A stretch of 49,357 bases of DNA from Planctomycetota bacterium (GTDB lineage: Bacteria > Planctomycetota > UBA1135 > UBA2386). Positions within the stretch are counted from its first letter, which is position 1. Every line of letters begins with the position of its first letter. The translations under genes were made by a program, and so were the position numbers. This document shows positions 23,020-31,978 of this stretch, piece by piece. The DNA lies in the NCBI GenBank assembly GCA_016795295.1, contig JAEUHP010000095.1, positions 1 through 49,357 of the forward strand. The letters are read 5' to 3'. The notes under the pieces were generated by a model that was not told where the DNA came from, made no database searches, and worked only from the letters and a program-made list of their open reading frames with translations.

Positions 23020-23949
23020 TCAGCCAGCGGCCTTGGCGGCGGCGGCGGCGAGTTTTGTCTGGACCTCTTCGGCCCAGGCCCGCGGTGCCAGCGGGAAGCC
23101 GAGCCGAGCCCGGCTGTCCAGGTAGCTCTGGGCGACGGCGCGGGCCAGGTTGCGGATTCGGCCGATGTAGCCGGCGCGTTCGGTCACCGAAATCGCGCCC
23201 CGGGCGTCGAGCAGATTGAAGGTGTGCCCGGCCTTGAGCAGCTGTTCGTACGCGGGCAGGGCCAGCTGCTGCTGCATCAGGTGTTGCGATTGCCGTTCGT
23301 GGGCGGCGAACGCACCGAGCAAGAACGCCACGTCGCTGTGCTCGAAGTTGTAGGCGCTCTGTTCGACTTCGTTCTGGTGGAACACGTCGCCGTAGCGGAG
23401 GCCCTCGGTGTAGGCCAGGTCGTAGACGTTCGCCACGCCCTGCAGGTACATGCACAGCCGTTCGAGGCCGTAGGTGATCTCTCCGGTGAGCGGCCGGCAG
23501 TCGATGCCACCGACCTGCTGGAAGTAGGTGAACTGGGTCACCTCCATGCCGTTCAGCCACACTTCCCAGCCGAGGCCCCAGCAGCCGAGAGTAGGATTCT
23601 CCCAGTCGTCTTCCACGAACCGCACATCGTTCTGCCGCAGATCGAAACCGAGCGCGCGCAGGGAGCCCAGATACAGATCCAGGATGTCGGCGGGGGCCGG
23701 CTTCAGCACCACCTGGAACTGGTAGTAGTGCTGCAGGCGGTTGGGGTTCTGCCCGTAGCGACCGTCTTTCGGCCGGCGGCTCGGCTGCACGTAGGCGGCC
23801 CGCCAGGGTTCGGGGCCGAGCGCGCGCAGGAAGGTGGCGGTGTGGCTGGTGCCGGCGCCGACTTCCATGTCGTACGGCTGGAGCAAGGCACAGCCTTGTT
23901 GGCCCCAGTATTCTTGCAGGCGGAGGATGAGTTGCTGGAAGGTCAGCAT
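23020..23949 (-). CDS. glyQ: Glycyl-tRNA synthetase alpha subunit
   Basis: 309 aa, the catalytic subunit of the alpha2beta2 glycyl-tRNA synthetase. Visible are [19 protein letters not shown] at the N-terminus, [38 protein letters not shown] and [20 protein letters not shown] with [13 protein letters not shown], all strongly conserved in GlyQ. The C-terminal ~30 residues after [10 protein letters not shown] form an Ala/Lys helix. The beta subunit gene glyS, often directly downstream, is not there: the next gene is mdh. A TAGGAT box 8 nt before the ATG suggests a leaderless mRNA. Confidence 0.97.
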   Translation of the reverse strand: MLTFQQLILRLQEYWGQQGCALLQPYDMEVGAGTSHTATFLRALGPEPWRAAYVQPSRRPKDGRYGQNPNRLQHYYQFQVVLKPAPADILDLYLGSLRALGFDLRQNDVRFVEDDWENPTLGCWGLGWEVWLNGMEVTQFTYFQQVGGIDCRPLTGEITYGLERLCMYLQGVANVYDLAYTEGLRYGDVFHQNEVEQSAYNFEHSDVAFLLGAFAAHERQSQHLMQQQLALPAYEQLLKAGHTFNLLDARGAISVTERAGYIGRIRNLARAVAQSYLDSRARLGFPLAPRAWAEEVQTKLAAAAAKAAG

Positions 23950-23957
23950 CGGGCGCG

Positions 23958-23963
23958 ATCCTA
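23958..23963 (-). promoter_or_regulatory. -10 box TAGGAT, leaderless glyQ promoter
   Basis: On the minus strand TAGGAT ends 8 nt before the glyQ ATG. Confidence 0.5.
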
Positions 23964-24016
23964 TGCGCGGACCAGGGCCCTGGGAATGGTGTGTCGGCGG
24001 GCTGCCGGGTGGCCCT

Positions 24017-25603
24017 TCACTTGCCGTCCAGTTCGGCGGCGGTCAGGCGCTGGCTGCGCAGGAGAACCGGGTGCTGGTCAGGGGGCTTTGGCTGGGCCAC
24101 CGGCACCGCACCGCGCTGCAGGTCGCCTTCGATCTGGCGCACCAGTGCTGCCCCGAGCAGCCAACTGCGCAGCCGCGAGCCGAGTTCGGAGGCGTGCACG
24201 GCATCGGTGTAGAGGCGCGGGTCGCGGGGCAGTTGCGCGGCGAGGTCGAAGAACGGCACGCCGCGCTGCTGGGCCCAGGTGGCGAAGCCCCGGTTCTGCA
24301 GGTCGGTCAGGCGCTGCACGGTCGCATAGCTGAGCGGCCAGTAACGCTGGTTCAGGTGGCTCCAGATCGAGTGCCCGTCGGTGACGTCGAGCCGCAGTCC
24401 ATCCGCCGCACACCAGCAGAACGAGCAGACCAGCAGTTGGGCCTTGGTGCGTTGGCAACTGGCGCGGATGCCCTCGAGGTCGCGCAGGATCGCGCCGAGC
24501 TGCAGCAGTTCGTTGGCGCGCGCCGGGTCCGGAGCACGCTCGTCGATGCCCTCGGGCAGGACCACCCGTTGCGCCGGCTTGGCCGGTTCCGGCATGGCTT
24601 GGCCGAAGCCCGTCACGTCCAGCAAGTGGCGTGCGTCGACCGACCAGGCACGCAGGCCAGCTGGGCCGAGCCGTCGTTGCGCTGCCAGCGCCGGTAGGTC
24701 GACTGGCACTTCGGGCGGCGGTGCCCCAGGTGTGCATGGCGTGTCGACGACCACGTGCCGCATCAGGTCGGGCAAGCCGCACTGGTTCGCGCCCTCGTAG
24801 TACACCACGTAGTCGATGCCGAACGGCAGCAACTCGTGCTCGACGATGGCCCGCAGGTCGGCGGAGGTCAGCGCCTCGCGGCCGGCGTTCAGCACTTCGA
24901 AGCGCACGGGCAGGCTGCGCGACGCAGCCCAGCGATCGAGCCAGTGCTGCAGGAGTTCGGGACCGCTCCAGGGCAGTTCGTGGGCGTCGACCATCGCCGA
25001 GGCGCCGAGGCAGGCGATGCGCACGACTCCAGGTGGCTTGGCCAGGGTCAGATCGGGGCTGCGGTAGCCAAAGTTGTTGGTGGTGAGGCCGTCTGGCAGG
25101 GTGGTCGAGGGCGGGTAGCGGAAGCGTGGGAACGGGCTCCCGTCCGGCATCGTGAACACTGTGAAGGTGTCCGGGGCATCCGGGCCCACCGTGTCGCGCA
25201 GACCGTGCCCCGGCCGCCACAGTCCGCGCAGCAACGCGGCATTGATCTCGCAGTGGAACATCGCCGAAGGGCCGCCCCGCCACGACTTGGCCAGCGCCGG
25301 GGGCACCGGATGGCGCGGCCGGACGGGCGGCGAGCTGTCGAGCCAGCCTGGATCGAGTGACGGTGCGATGGCGGCGGCGAGCGTGGTGGTGCGACGGCGC
25401 AGGTCCTCGTGGCGATGGGTGGACCACAGACGGTCCACCAGGGCGAAGCCGAAAACCACGCTGACGAACGTGGCGACGGCGATGGTGGCCAGCGCCCGGC
25501 CGAGCCACGTGGAGCGCTCGCCCGTGTCGCCCACCACGGCCACGCCATGCCGAGAGGCCGTGGCCTCGGCTGCCGAGTTCGGCTCCAGGGAGGGGCGGGG
25601 CAT
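24017..25603 (-). CDS. Membrane-anchored SGNH/GDSL hydrolase, partner of MBOAT
   Basis: 528 aa. A single membrane helix (about 36-57) anchors a large extracytoplasmic domain. SGNH blocks are visible: block I as CLGASAMVD with Ser202 (GAS in place of GDS), block II Gly241 in NAGREALTS, block III Asn273 in EGANQ, and block V Asp467/His470 in YTDAVHAS. The catalytic triad is thus complete. Such proteins work with MBOAT acyltransferases to put acetyl groups on exported polysaccharides (as AlgJ/AlgX with AlgI). The MBOAT gene ends 8 nt upstream, so the two are co-transcribed. The upstream open frame is shadow sequence; the ATG at 25603 fits the anchor topology. Confidence 0.85.
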   Translation of the reverse strand: MPRPSLEPNSAAEATASRHGVAVVGDTGERSTWLGRALATIAVATFVSVVFGFALVDRLWSTHRHEDLRRRTTTLAAAIAPSLDPGWLDSSPPVRPRHPVPPALAKSWRGGPSAMFHCEINAALLRGLWRPGHGLRDTVGPDAPDTFTVFTMPDGSPFPRFRYPPSTTLPDGLTTNNFGYRSPDLTLAKPPGVVRIACLGASAMVDAHELPWSGPELLQHWLDRWAASRSLPVRFEVLNAGREALTSADLRAIVEHELLPFGIDYVVYYEGANQCGLPDLMRHVVVDTPCTPGAPPPEVPVDLPALAAQRRLGPAGLRAWSVDARHLLDVTGFGQAMPEPAKPAQRVVLPEGIDERAPDPARANELLQLGAILRDLEGIRASCQRTKAQLLVCSFCWCAADGLRLDVTDGHSIWSHLNQRYWPLSYATVQRLTDLQNRGFATWAQQRGVPFFDLAAQLPRDPRLYTDAVHASELGSRLRSWLLGAALVRQIEGDLQRGAVPVAQPKPPDQHPVLLRSQRLTAAELDGK

Positions 25604-25611
25604 GTCTGGGC

Positions 25612-27051
25612 TCAGAAGCGAAAGTACAAGAAGGGTGGCGCGTGCGGCGTATGCCGCAAGTGGAGCGCGGCGAACACGAACAGGCCTTGCAGCAGCAGTA
25701 CGAACAGCGGATGCCGGCGGGCGACCAGGCGCTGGCTGGTGGGCAGCGTCCAGGTGATGGCGGCAGCCAGGCCCAGTTCGAGCCACGGCATGGTCTCGGG
25801 CATCGGGTTGGCCGCCGACGCCGCACTCATGGCGGATCCTGCCGAGCCGCTCCCGTCGCTTCCGGCGCCGCCCATCGCCGCCAAGTAGGCGACTGCGTGG
25901 CCGAGATCGCGGGCGCGGAACCACACCCAGCCGGCGAGCACCACGACGAACGTGATGGCGATCCGCAGCGCGGCGGGCAAGGCAGAGTAGAGAGGTCGCT
26001 TGCCGGCCAGCCGCTCGAGCACCAGCCACAGCCCCTGGTAGCCGCCCCAGGCCACGAAGTTCCAGGCCGCGCCGTGCCACAGACCGCCCAGCAGCATGGT
26101 CAAGAGCAGGTTGGCGTAGGTGCGGAGGCTGCCGTGGCGGTTGCCGCCGAGCGGCACGTAGAGGTAGTCCCGCAGCCAGGTCGACAACGAAATGTGCCAG
26201 CGGCGCCAGAACTCGGTGATGCTGGCGCTGCGGTACGGCGCATCGAAGTTGATCGGAAAGTGGAACCCGAGCATCAGCCCGAGCCCGATCGCCATGTCGC
26301 TGTAGCCGGAGAAGTCGAAGTAGATCTGGTAGGCGTAGGCCAGCACGCCGAGCCACGCCAGGACCGGTCCGAGTTGGCTCGGTTCGGATTGGCCGAAGCA
26401 GTGGTTGGCCAAGGGGGCCAGTGCGTCCGCCAGCAGCAGCTTCTTGGCCAGACCGACCTGCAGGAACAGCACGCCTGCGGCGAACGCGGCGGCGCTGTGG
26501 CGGCGATGCCGCAGCTCGTGTTCGACCACCGAATAGCGCACGATCGGCCCCGCGACCAGCTGCGGGAACATCGACACGTAGCAGAGGAAGTCGACGAAGC
26601 TGCGCGACGGCTCGACCTCGCCCCGATACAGATCGATGCTGTAGCTCATCGTCTGGAAGGTGTAGAACGAGATCCCGACCGGCAGCACCACTTCGGTCCA
26701 GGCGAAGTCTCCGGCGCAGCCCAGGCTCTGCAGCAGGGCGCGCAGGGACGCCGCGCCGAAGTTCGCGTACTTGAACCAGCCGAGCAGGCCGAGGTTGGCT
26801 GCGACCGACAGCCACAGCCAACGCCGGCCCGAGCCGCCGCGGGCCCTGGCTGCAGCGATCCGGCCGCCCAGCACGTAGTCGAGCGCGCTGCTGGCGAGCA
26901 GCAGCACCACGTACTGTGGCTTCCACCAGCCGTAGAAGACGAAACTCGCAGCAGCCAACAACAGGGCGCGCGCCAGCCGCGGCGTCAGTGCGTAGAGCAG
27001 CAGGAACGCCGGTAGGAAGCCGTACAGGAAGGTGGTGCTGGTGAAGACCAT
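25612..27051 (-). CDS. MBOAT-family O-acyltransferase (AlgI-like)
   Basis: 479 aa multi-helix inner-membrane protein that moves acetyl groups across the membrane to exported glycans. AlgI-type motifs: FLYGFLPAFLLLYAL at the N-terminus, FASFVFYGWW-type segment, LPVGISFYTFQTMSYSIDLYRG, FPQLVAGPIVRY, AYQIYFDFSGYSDMAIGLG, ITEFWRRWHISLSTWLRDY, LYVPLGGNRHG, and LLGGLWHGAAWNFVAWGG with the catalytic His. A Gly/Ser/Ala-rich loop (GGAGSDGSGSAGSAMSAAS) near residue 400 is unusual. Start ATG 27051; an upstream ATG in the open frame would add an Arg-rich stretch. No clear promoter box was found. Confidence 0.93.
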   Translation of the reverse strand: MVFTSTTFLYGFLPAFLLLYALTPRLARALLLAAASFVFYGWWKPQYVVLLLASSALDYVLGGRIAAARARGGSGRRWLWLSVAANLGLLGWFKYANFGAASLRALLQSLGCAGDFAWTEVVLPVGISFYTFQTMSYSIDLYRGEVEPSRSFVDFLCYVSMFPQLVAGPIVRYSVVEHELRHRRHSAAAFAAGVLFLQVGLAKKLLLADALAPLANHCFGQSEPSQLGPVLAWLGVLAYAYQIYFDFSGYSDMAIGLGLMLGFHFPINFDAPYRSASITEFWRRWHISLSTWLRDYLYVPLGGNRHGSLRTYANLLLTMLLGGLWHGAAWNFVAWGGYQGLWLVLERLAGKRPLYSALPAALRIAITFVVVLAGWVWFRARDLGHAVAYLAAMGGAGSDGSGSAGSAMSAASAANPMPETMPWLELGLAAAITWTLPTSQRLVARRHPLFVLLLQGLFVFAALHLRHTPHAPPFLYFRF

Positions 27052-27163
27052 GCGCCGACGGCGGGCAGGAGACCGGATGGCGTGGAGGGCCGCAAGCCGC
27101 CGGGTCGCGAACTGAGACACGGGGCCGCGCGCATCGGCCGTGGCGCGGCCTCGGGCAGGGGCG

Positions 27164-27169
27164 TAGTTT
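27164..27169 (+). promoter_or_regulatory. -10 box TAGTTT, leaderless lipoprotein promoter
   Basis: TAGTTT ends 7 nt before the ATG at 27177. Confidence 0.45.
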
Positions 27170-27176
27170 CCGCGGC

Positions 27177-27866
27177 ATGGTCGCTCCCCGCCGTGGTCTC
27201 CCCAGGTTCGCCGCCGCCCTGTTCGCCGCCTTTGCCGCCGGTTGTGCCGCGGCGCCGCCGCGGCTGTGGAGCGGCCAGGACCTCGCCGGCTGGCACGCCG
27301 ACGTCCCGGCCGCCGATGGTGGCGGGCAGGTGCCGGCCTCGTTCGTGGTGCGCGATGGGATTCTGGTGAGCAACGGCAAGTCCGAGGGGCACTTGATCAG
27401 CGACCAGAGCCACCGCGATTACCGTCTGACCCTCGAATGGCGCTGGCCCGGTGAGCCGGGCAATTGCGGGATCCTGGTGCACACGTCGACGCCGCGACGC
27501 CTGTACGGCATGTTCCCACAGTCGATCGAAGTGCAGCTCCACGTCGGCAACGCGGGGGACTTCTGGTGCATCGGCGAGGACATCACCGTGCCGGACATGG
27601 AACAGCGCCGGGGCCCGAAGGACCGCTGGGGCGTCGACGGGGACCGTGCGCGGCGGATCGTGAACCTCACCAATGGCAGTGAGAAGCCGCTCGGCCAGTG
27701 GAACGAGATGGTGGTGGAGTGCCGCGGGCGCGAGGTCAAGGTTTGGGTCAACGGCGAACTCGTCAACCACGGCATGGACTGCACCGCCGACCAGGGCCGG
27801 ATCGCGATCCAGGCGGAAGGGGCGGTGTGCGAGTTCCGCAAGCTCGCCATCGAGTCGCTGCGCTGA
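27177..27866 (+). CDS. DUF1080 lipoprotein (3-keto-disaccharide hydrolase type)
   Basis: 229 aa. A signal peptide with lipobox FAAGC (Cys23) is followed by one concanavalin-like beta-sandwich of the DUF1080 family: LWSGQDLAGWHA, FVVRDGILVSNG, DYRLTLEWRWPG, NCGILVHTS, SIEVQLHVGNAGDFW, GQWNEMVVECRGREVKVWVN and GRIAIQAEGAVCEFRKLAIESL. Members in planctomycetes are abundant, and some are reported as 3-keto-glycoside hydrolases; here only the fold is certain. A TAGTTT box 7 nt before the ATG supports the start. Divergent from the MBOAT operon. A 14-bp repeat begins 7 nt after the stop. Confidence 0.9.
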   Translation: MVAPRRGLPRFAAALFAAFAAGCAAAPPRLWSGQDLAGWHADVPAADGGGQVPASFVVRDGILVSNGKSEGHLISDQSHRDYRLTLEWRWPGEPGNCGILVHTSTPRRLYGMFPQSIEVQLHVGNAGDFWCIGEDITVPDMEQRRGPKDRWGVDGDRARRIVNLTNGSEKPLGQWNEMVVECRGREVKVWVNGELVNHGMDCTADQGRIAIQAEGAVCEFRKLAIESLR

Positions 27867-27872
27867 CGGCGG

Positions 27873-27907
27873 CCAGCACCCCAGAGCCAGCACCCCAGAG
27901 CCAGCAA
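27873..27907. repeat. 14-bp tandem repeat, 2.5 copies
   Basis: Two perfect copies of CCAGCACCCCAGAG (27873-27886, 27887-27900) and a 7-nt partial third copy. The array begins 6 nt after the stop codon, in the gap between the convergent genes ending at 27866 and 27951. Confidence 0.8.
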
Positions 27908-27950
27908 CGCAAGAGATCGGGCGGGTGCGGCGCTCGGCGCCTTGCGGCGT

Positions 27951-28760
27951 TCAGAACGTCATCGCCACCCCGAACTGGAAACCCTCGAGCTGCAGGTCCG
28001 CGCGATAGCCGAGGGCGCCCGCGCGCCCGGAAGCATCGAGGTCGCTGAACCGGTAGCCGGCGAACACCGTGATCTCGCGCATCGGCACCGTGTAGCCGAG
28101 GCGCAGCTCCAGATCTTGCTGCAACCGGCCGAAGTCGCCGCGGAGTGCCAAGTCGGGTGAGGCGCCGTATTCGACGTCGAACTGCACCCGCTGCCACGAC
28201 ACCCGCGCTCGTGCGCTGGCATAGGCGACGTCCCCTTCGAGCTCCAGGTTCTGGGCACGCGAGCCGTCGACGGTGCGTCCGCGCAGGTCGAGGCCCCGGT
28301 GGGTCAGGAGCCCCCCAGCGCCAACGCGGACCTCGAGGGGCCGTTCGCGCACCAGGAACTTGCCGGTCCACAGCGGCTCGACGTAACCCAGCCGGAACTC
28401 GTCCATGGTGGCGCGCATGCGCACCGTGTCGCCGGCCTGCAGGTTGCCCCAGTCCGCGGTCAGCTCTCCGCTCTTGGTGGTGTCCATGTCGAGTCGGTAG
28501 TAGTCGAGGCGTGCCCCGCCGAAGCCATCGCCGAGATCGGCGCGAACCCCGAAGTCCTCCCGGAACCGATCCTGGCCGAACGTGCGCAGGGTTTGCGGTG
28601 GGTTGCTTTGAACCGTGCCGCCGTTGCGGGACTGCACGGCCGCGTCACCGCGCAATTGGTAGACGGCCAGATACGGCGAGATCTGCAGTTTGGGTTCGTA
28701 GAGCACCGTGGCGGAACAGCCGGTGCCGAGCACGAACCAGAGCGAGGCGAGCGCGCGCAT
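27951..28760 (-). CDS. Candidate outer-membrane beta-barrel lipoprotein
   Basis: 269 aa. The N-terminus MRALASLWFVLGTGC has a lipobox-like end at Cys15. The remainder is a series of amphipathic strands, for example EFRLGYVEPLWTGKFLV, DVAYASARARVSWQRVQFDV, DLELRLGYTVPMREITVFAG and YRADLQLEGFQFGVAMTF, ending in a C-terminal Phe as outer-membrane barrels do. Whether it is a true barrel or a lipid-anchored beta protein is open. A TAACCT box 6 nt before the ATG suggests a leaderless mRNA. Function unknown. Confidence 0.75.
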   Translation of the reverse strand: MRALASLWFVLGTGCSATVLYEPKLQISPYLAVYQLRGDAAVQSRNGGTVQSNPPQTLRTFGQDRFREDFGVRADLGDGFGGARLDYYRLDMDTTKSGELTADWGNLQAGDTVRMRATMDEFRLGYVEPLWTGKFLVRERPLEVRVGAGGLLTHRGLDLRGRTVDGSRAQNLELEGDVAYASARARVSWQRVQFDVEYGASPDLALRGDFGRLQQDLELRLGYTVPMREITVFAGYRFSDLDASGRAGALGYRADLQLEGFQFGVAMTF

Positions 28761-28766
28761 CGCCGC

Positions 28767-28772
28767 AGGTTA
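28767..28772 (-). promoter_or_regulatory. -10 box TAACCT, leaderless promoter
   Basis: On the minus strand TAACCT ends 6 nt before the ATG at 28760. Confidence 0.5.
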
Positions 28773-28823
28773 GGAGTTCGCCGGCGGCGGCGGAAGCGCC
28801 ATGGCATCGCCGCGCGCACCCCG

Positions 28824-28829
28824 TAGGCT
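28824..28829 (+). promoter_or_regulatory. -10 box TAGGCT, near-leaderless promoter
   Basis: TAGGCT ends 9 nt before the ATG at 28839, divergent from the box at 28767-28772. Confidence 0.45.
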
Positions 28830-28838
28830 CTGGCGAAC

Positions 28839-29543
28839 ATGTCGGAGACCTTCCTCGAACGCGACTTCAAGGCCTACGAACGGCACCGTCAGGACGACCC
28901 GGAGTACAACGCGCTGCGGCTGGCCGTGCGCCGCAAGCTCAAGGCGATGGCCGACGCGGTGCAGAAGGAGGCGAAAGCCCTGGGCACCGACCTGAGTGCC
29001 CAGGCTGGCCTGCACCATCCGTACACGTTCAACAGCTACCGCGTGCGCGAGCAACGCGCCTACCTCTGCCGTGGCACCAAGGAGCGCAAGAAGCTGGGGG
29101 CGTTCTTCGGTGAGGCACTCGGCAAGGACGCCGAGACGCACTACATCCAAACCGTGCTGGAGGTGTGCCTCGACGACCAGATCGTCGAGGCGGCGTTGCG
29201 CATCCACCCACAAGCCTGGTGGGACGGCGAGCACCTGAAGAAGAAGGTGCTGGGCGATCCGGCCGCGATGGCAGAGTTCTGCCAGTTGCTCAAGGCCCTG
29301 CCGCCCGGCTTCAACCTGAAGCTGCACGACTGGAAAGCCGACCACTGGTGCGCGCAGGCCAAACCGGCGGCGCTGGTCGAGATGTTCCAGCACTACACGC
29401 CGGGCAACCACTGGCTGCACGTGCAGCGGCAGCTGCCGAAGGAGGACGCGCTGGCGCTCGGGCCCGAAGCCTCGGCCTGGGTGCGCAGTTCCTTGCTCGC
29501 ACTGTTGCCCGTGTACCGCTTCACGCTCTGGGATCCGGCGTGA
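28839..29543 (+). CDS. Conserved-looking cytosolic protein, function unknown
   Basis: 234 aa without signal peptide or membrane segment. The N-terminal half is helical and charged (FLERDFKAYERHRQDDPEYN, AVRRKLKAMADAVQKEAKAL), then come HHPYTFNSYRVREQRAYLC and ERKKLGAFFGEALGKD, a globular core with several Trp residues (QAWWDGEH, HDWKADHWC, GNHWLHVQRQL) and a final LLPVYRFTLWDPA. Charge pattern, even composition and the -10 box 9 nt upstream show that this is a real gene. I do not recognise a family. Confidence 0.8.
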   Translation: MSETFLERDFKAYERHRQDDPEYNALRLAVRRKLKAMADAVQKEAKALGTDLSAQAGLHHPYTFNSYRVREQRAYLCRGTKERKKLGAFFGEALGKDAETHYIQTVLEVCLDDQIVEAALRIHPQAWWDGEHLKKKVLGDPAAMAEFCQLLKALPPGFNLKLHDWKADHWCAQAKPAALVEMFQHYTPGNHWLHVQRQLPKEDALALGPEASAWVRSSLLALLPVYRFTLWDPA

Positions 29544-29554
29544 ATCGCACCACG

Positions 29555-29573
29555 CCAGCCGCTGCGGGGCTGG
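29555..29573. terminator. Hairpin between convergent genes
   Basis: CCAGCC, a 7-nt loop and GGCTGG form a perfect 6-bp stem followed by TTGG, 11 nt after the stop codon of the gene ending at 29543 and in the gap to the convergent gene ending at 29629. Weak candidate terminator. Confidence 0.35.
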
Positions 29574-29628
29574 TTGGCCCGGCTTGGCCGGCACACCCTG
29601 CGCTCGGAAGCTGTCGGCCGCTCGGGGG

Positions 29629-30942
29629 CTACTGGCTCGGGTAGTTCGCCTTGACCCACTCCGCCCAGCGGCGGTCGAAGTCGAGCACTGGGATGCCATA
29701 GGCTTGCTGCAGGGCGTCGCGCGTGGCACCCACCAGGTCGTTCTGGTCCGGGAACCACTGCGCGTCGACACGGCCTTTGACCAGGAACAAGAACTTCTGC
29801 CACTTCTCCGGCCCCTGCGACATCAGCCAGTCCATGCGCGACCAGATCGCCACGTGGTCGTTGAAGGTGATGCTGCCGAAGTCGCGCCAGGTGTAGGCCT
29901 CGGGGAACGGCGCGAACTTGCCAGGGGTCGCCAGCAAGTTGCGGCAGTACGGCTCCCAGCGCGAGGTGGTTTTCATCTCCGCGACCGAGCCCTCGTTCTG
30001 GTCGAACTGATTCCACTTCGGGTCGATGCGGCGCAGGAGCCAGTGGCCAAAGCCTTCGCGGATCCACACCGGCAGGTCGTAGCTGTAGTAGCGAAAGCCA
30101 TCGAGCAGGTTCTGGCCGACGTTGAAGGCCAGGGCGCAGTGCATGGCGGTGTCGTGCTTCAAGTGCCCGTCGTCGCACTCGGTGGCCACCGCGAACAGGA
30201 TCGAGCTGTCTTCCTTGAGGTGCCAGCGCTGCGGGTACTTCTGATCGCGACCGATGTAGTCCTTCAAGTACTGCCGGAAGGGTCCGATGCGGTCGAACAT
30301 CAGCACCAGGTACTTCTGCTTCATGCCGAGGTACGGCCCGTGGCCCATGTAGCGCTTGCCCGGCTGGCGGATCACTTGGGCCGGATCGGCCGGGAAGTCC
30401 TCGTCCTTCACGCCGAACAGCGCTTGCACCTCGGCGTACAGGCCTTCGCAGCGCTGCGCCATCAGGTGGGCGCGCAGCCACGGGTCCAAAGCGCGTGCCT
30501 TGGGGTTCACGGTCGGCAGCTTGGTCTGCAGCAGTTCGAGCTCCCTGCGGATCTTGCCGCGGGTTTCCGGGTCCATCGGCACCGTCCACGCCGGCAGGTT
30601 GCTGCCGATGCGGAAGTGCTTGGTCTCGATCCACAGGATCTCGGTGTGTTCGAGTACGTTGTCGAGTTCGGTGGTGGTGACTGGTTTGTCGGCCTTGGCC
30701 CCGAACGCGAACGGGCCGTACGACTCGTAGCCGGCTTTGGCCAGAGCTGCCGGGTCGTTCTTGGTGTAGGGGTCGATCCGCCACTTCGGCAGCTTCTCGG
30801 GTTTGGCCGGCGCGGTCGGTGCCGGGGCCGGCTTGCTGTCGTTCTGAGCCGATGGCGCACTGGCGAGTCCCAGGGCCAGCAGTGCGGCGCAAGTCGTGGA
30901 GGCCGTGCGGCGGACGGCACGAGAATGAGAGAAGGCGATCAT
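29629..30942 (-). CDS. Secreted peptidase-MA-like protein without zinc site
   Basis: 437 aa with a signal peptide (TCAALLALGLASAPSAQ) and a Pro/Ala/Lys linker. The layout recalls gluzincin-type (peptidase MA clan) proteins: a strand-rich opening ILWIETKHFRIGSNLPAWTV, a long helical part with KYLVLMFDRIGPFRQYLKDY, then a segment MHCALAFNVGQNLL where HExxH would stand, and DLPVWIREGFGHWLLRR where the third-ligand helix (P-W-x-x-E-G) stands. HExxH is absent, so proteolysis is unlikely and a binding or scaffold role is more probable (inference). Homology itself is inferred from this pattern only. ATG at 30942; no clear promoter box. Confidence 0.8.
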   Translation of the reverse strand: MIAFSHSRAVRRTASTTCAALLALGLASAPSAQNDSKPAPAPTAPAKPEKLPKWRIDPYTKNDPAALAKAGYESYGPFAFGAKADKPVTTTELDNVLEHTEILWIETKHFRIGSNLPAWTVPMDPETRGKIRRELELLQTKLPTVNPKARALDPWLRAHLMAQRCEGLYAEVQALFGVKDEDFPADPAQVIRQPGKRYMGHGPYLGMKQKYLVLMFDRIGPFRQYLKDYIGRDQKYPQRWHLKEDSSILFAVATECDDGHLKHDTAMHCALAFNVGQNLLDGFRYYSYDLPVWIREGFGHWLLRRIDPKWNQFDQNEGSVAEMKTTSRWEPYCRNLLATPGKFAPFPEAYTWRDFGSITFNDHVAIWSRMDWLMSQGPEKWQKFLFLVKGRVDAQWFPDQNDLVGATRDALQQAYGIPVLDFDRRWAEWVKANYPSQ

Positions 30943-31075
30943 GGCCGGGGCTCGTCGGAGGGCTGCAATGGGAAGGTCGGTGCGAGAAGCTGCTGCGGGG
31001 CCGGTAGGTCTGGCGCGGCCGGCGCGGGTCGGGTGGGGTCGAGATCGTCGACGGCGACCGACACCAGGGGAGCCG

Positions 31076-31978
31076 TCAGACCTTGGCGCGCCATTCCTTC
31101 GCCATCTCGATGGTGCGGAACACGTCGAGATTGTCGATGGCGGCTTCGCCGTGGATCACGCGCAGGGCATTCACCGTCTCCTTCAGGATGGCGTGGTCGC
31201 CTGACTGCAGGTAGGTGCGCAGGATCAGGTGGTGGTCCTTGGTGCCGAGCCAGCGCAACAGGCGCAGTCCAGCGATCTGTTCCCCGACCGAGGCCTTGGC
31301 GATCGCCTCGGCCACCCAGGTGCCGGTGTCACTGCTGCGTACCTTGGGCAGCAATTCGCTGAGCAGCGGCAGGGTGTCCTTCCAGTGTTCGCGGGCGTAG
31401 GCCAGCACCGGCGCCAAACCGTCGCGTTGGCCGAGTGCCAAGGTGCCCAGCGCCGCGAAGAACGCTGTTTCCGGATCCTTGTCCTTCACGCCTGCGGCCA
31501 GCACCGGCAAGAGCTCGGCATCGGTGAACCGGCACAAGCGCAGCATCAGGTAGCGCCGCAGGTTGACTTTGGGCTTCTTCACCTCGCGGGCCAGCAGTGC
31601 GGCGTGGCTCGGCCCCAGCAGCTCGTCGAGCACGGCGCAGATGCGGTCGTTGTGGTTCTGGGCTTGGTCGGTGACCTGGCCGAACAACATCGGCGCGGCG
31701 GCCGCGCCGATCTCGAGCAGGGTTCGTTTGCCGAGTTCCTGGGCTGCGGCTTCCGGCTTCTTGAGCTGGGTGACGGCCGAGACCACGCGTTCGACGTCGC
31801 TGTTCTTGAGCGTCGGCCACTCGGCCAACTTGTCGACCTTGGTTGCACCGGTCTCGCCAGGCGTCGCAGGGGCTGGCGCGGGCGGGGCGACCGGCCGGTC
31901 CTGGGCGGTTGCCGGGGCGGCGGTGGCCAGGGCGAGACCGCACACGGTGAACAGGACGGGCAGAGGGAGGCGCTTCAT
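31076..31978 (-). CDS. Secreted HEAT-repeat-like protein
   Basis: 300 aa. Signal peptide (LPVLFTVCGLALATAAPATAQ) and a Pro/Ala linker, then helical repeats of HEAT type, for example NLRRYLMLRLCRFTDAELLP, AGVKDKDPETAFFAALGTLA, DTLPLLSELLPKV and TVNALRVIHGEAAIDNLDVF. Its ATG overlaps the stop codon of the upstream lipoprotein gene by 4 nt (ATGA), so the two are translationally coupled. Probably a periplasmic protein-protein interaction scaffold. Function unknown. Confidence 0.8.
   Translation of the reverse strand: MKRLPLPVLFTVCGLALATAAPATAQDRPVAPPAPAPATPGETGATKVDKLAEWPTLKNSDVERVVSAVTQLKKPEAAAQELGKRTLLEIGAAAAPMLFGQVTDQAQNHNDRICAVLDELLGPSHAALLAREVKKPKVNLRRYLMLRLCRFTDAELLPVLAAGVKDKDPETAFFAALGTLALGQRDGLAPVLAYAREHWKDTLPLLSELLPKVRSSDTGTWVAEAIAKASVGEQIAGLRLLRWLGTKDHHLILRTYLQSGDHAILKETVNALRVIHGEAAIDNLDVFRTIEMAKEWRAKV

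Noticed and set aside
24017..27379. Open frame of 1120 codons on the minus strand
   Set aside because: Only the last 528 codons (from 25603) are the SGNH protein; the upstream part runs antisense-frame through the MBOAT gene and is Arg/Pro-rich shadow sequence.
14939..27907. Short repeats considered as CRISPR arrays
   Set aside because: Units of 14-16 bp are head to tail without spacers, and no cas gene is present.
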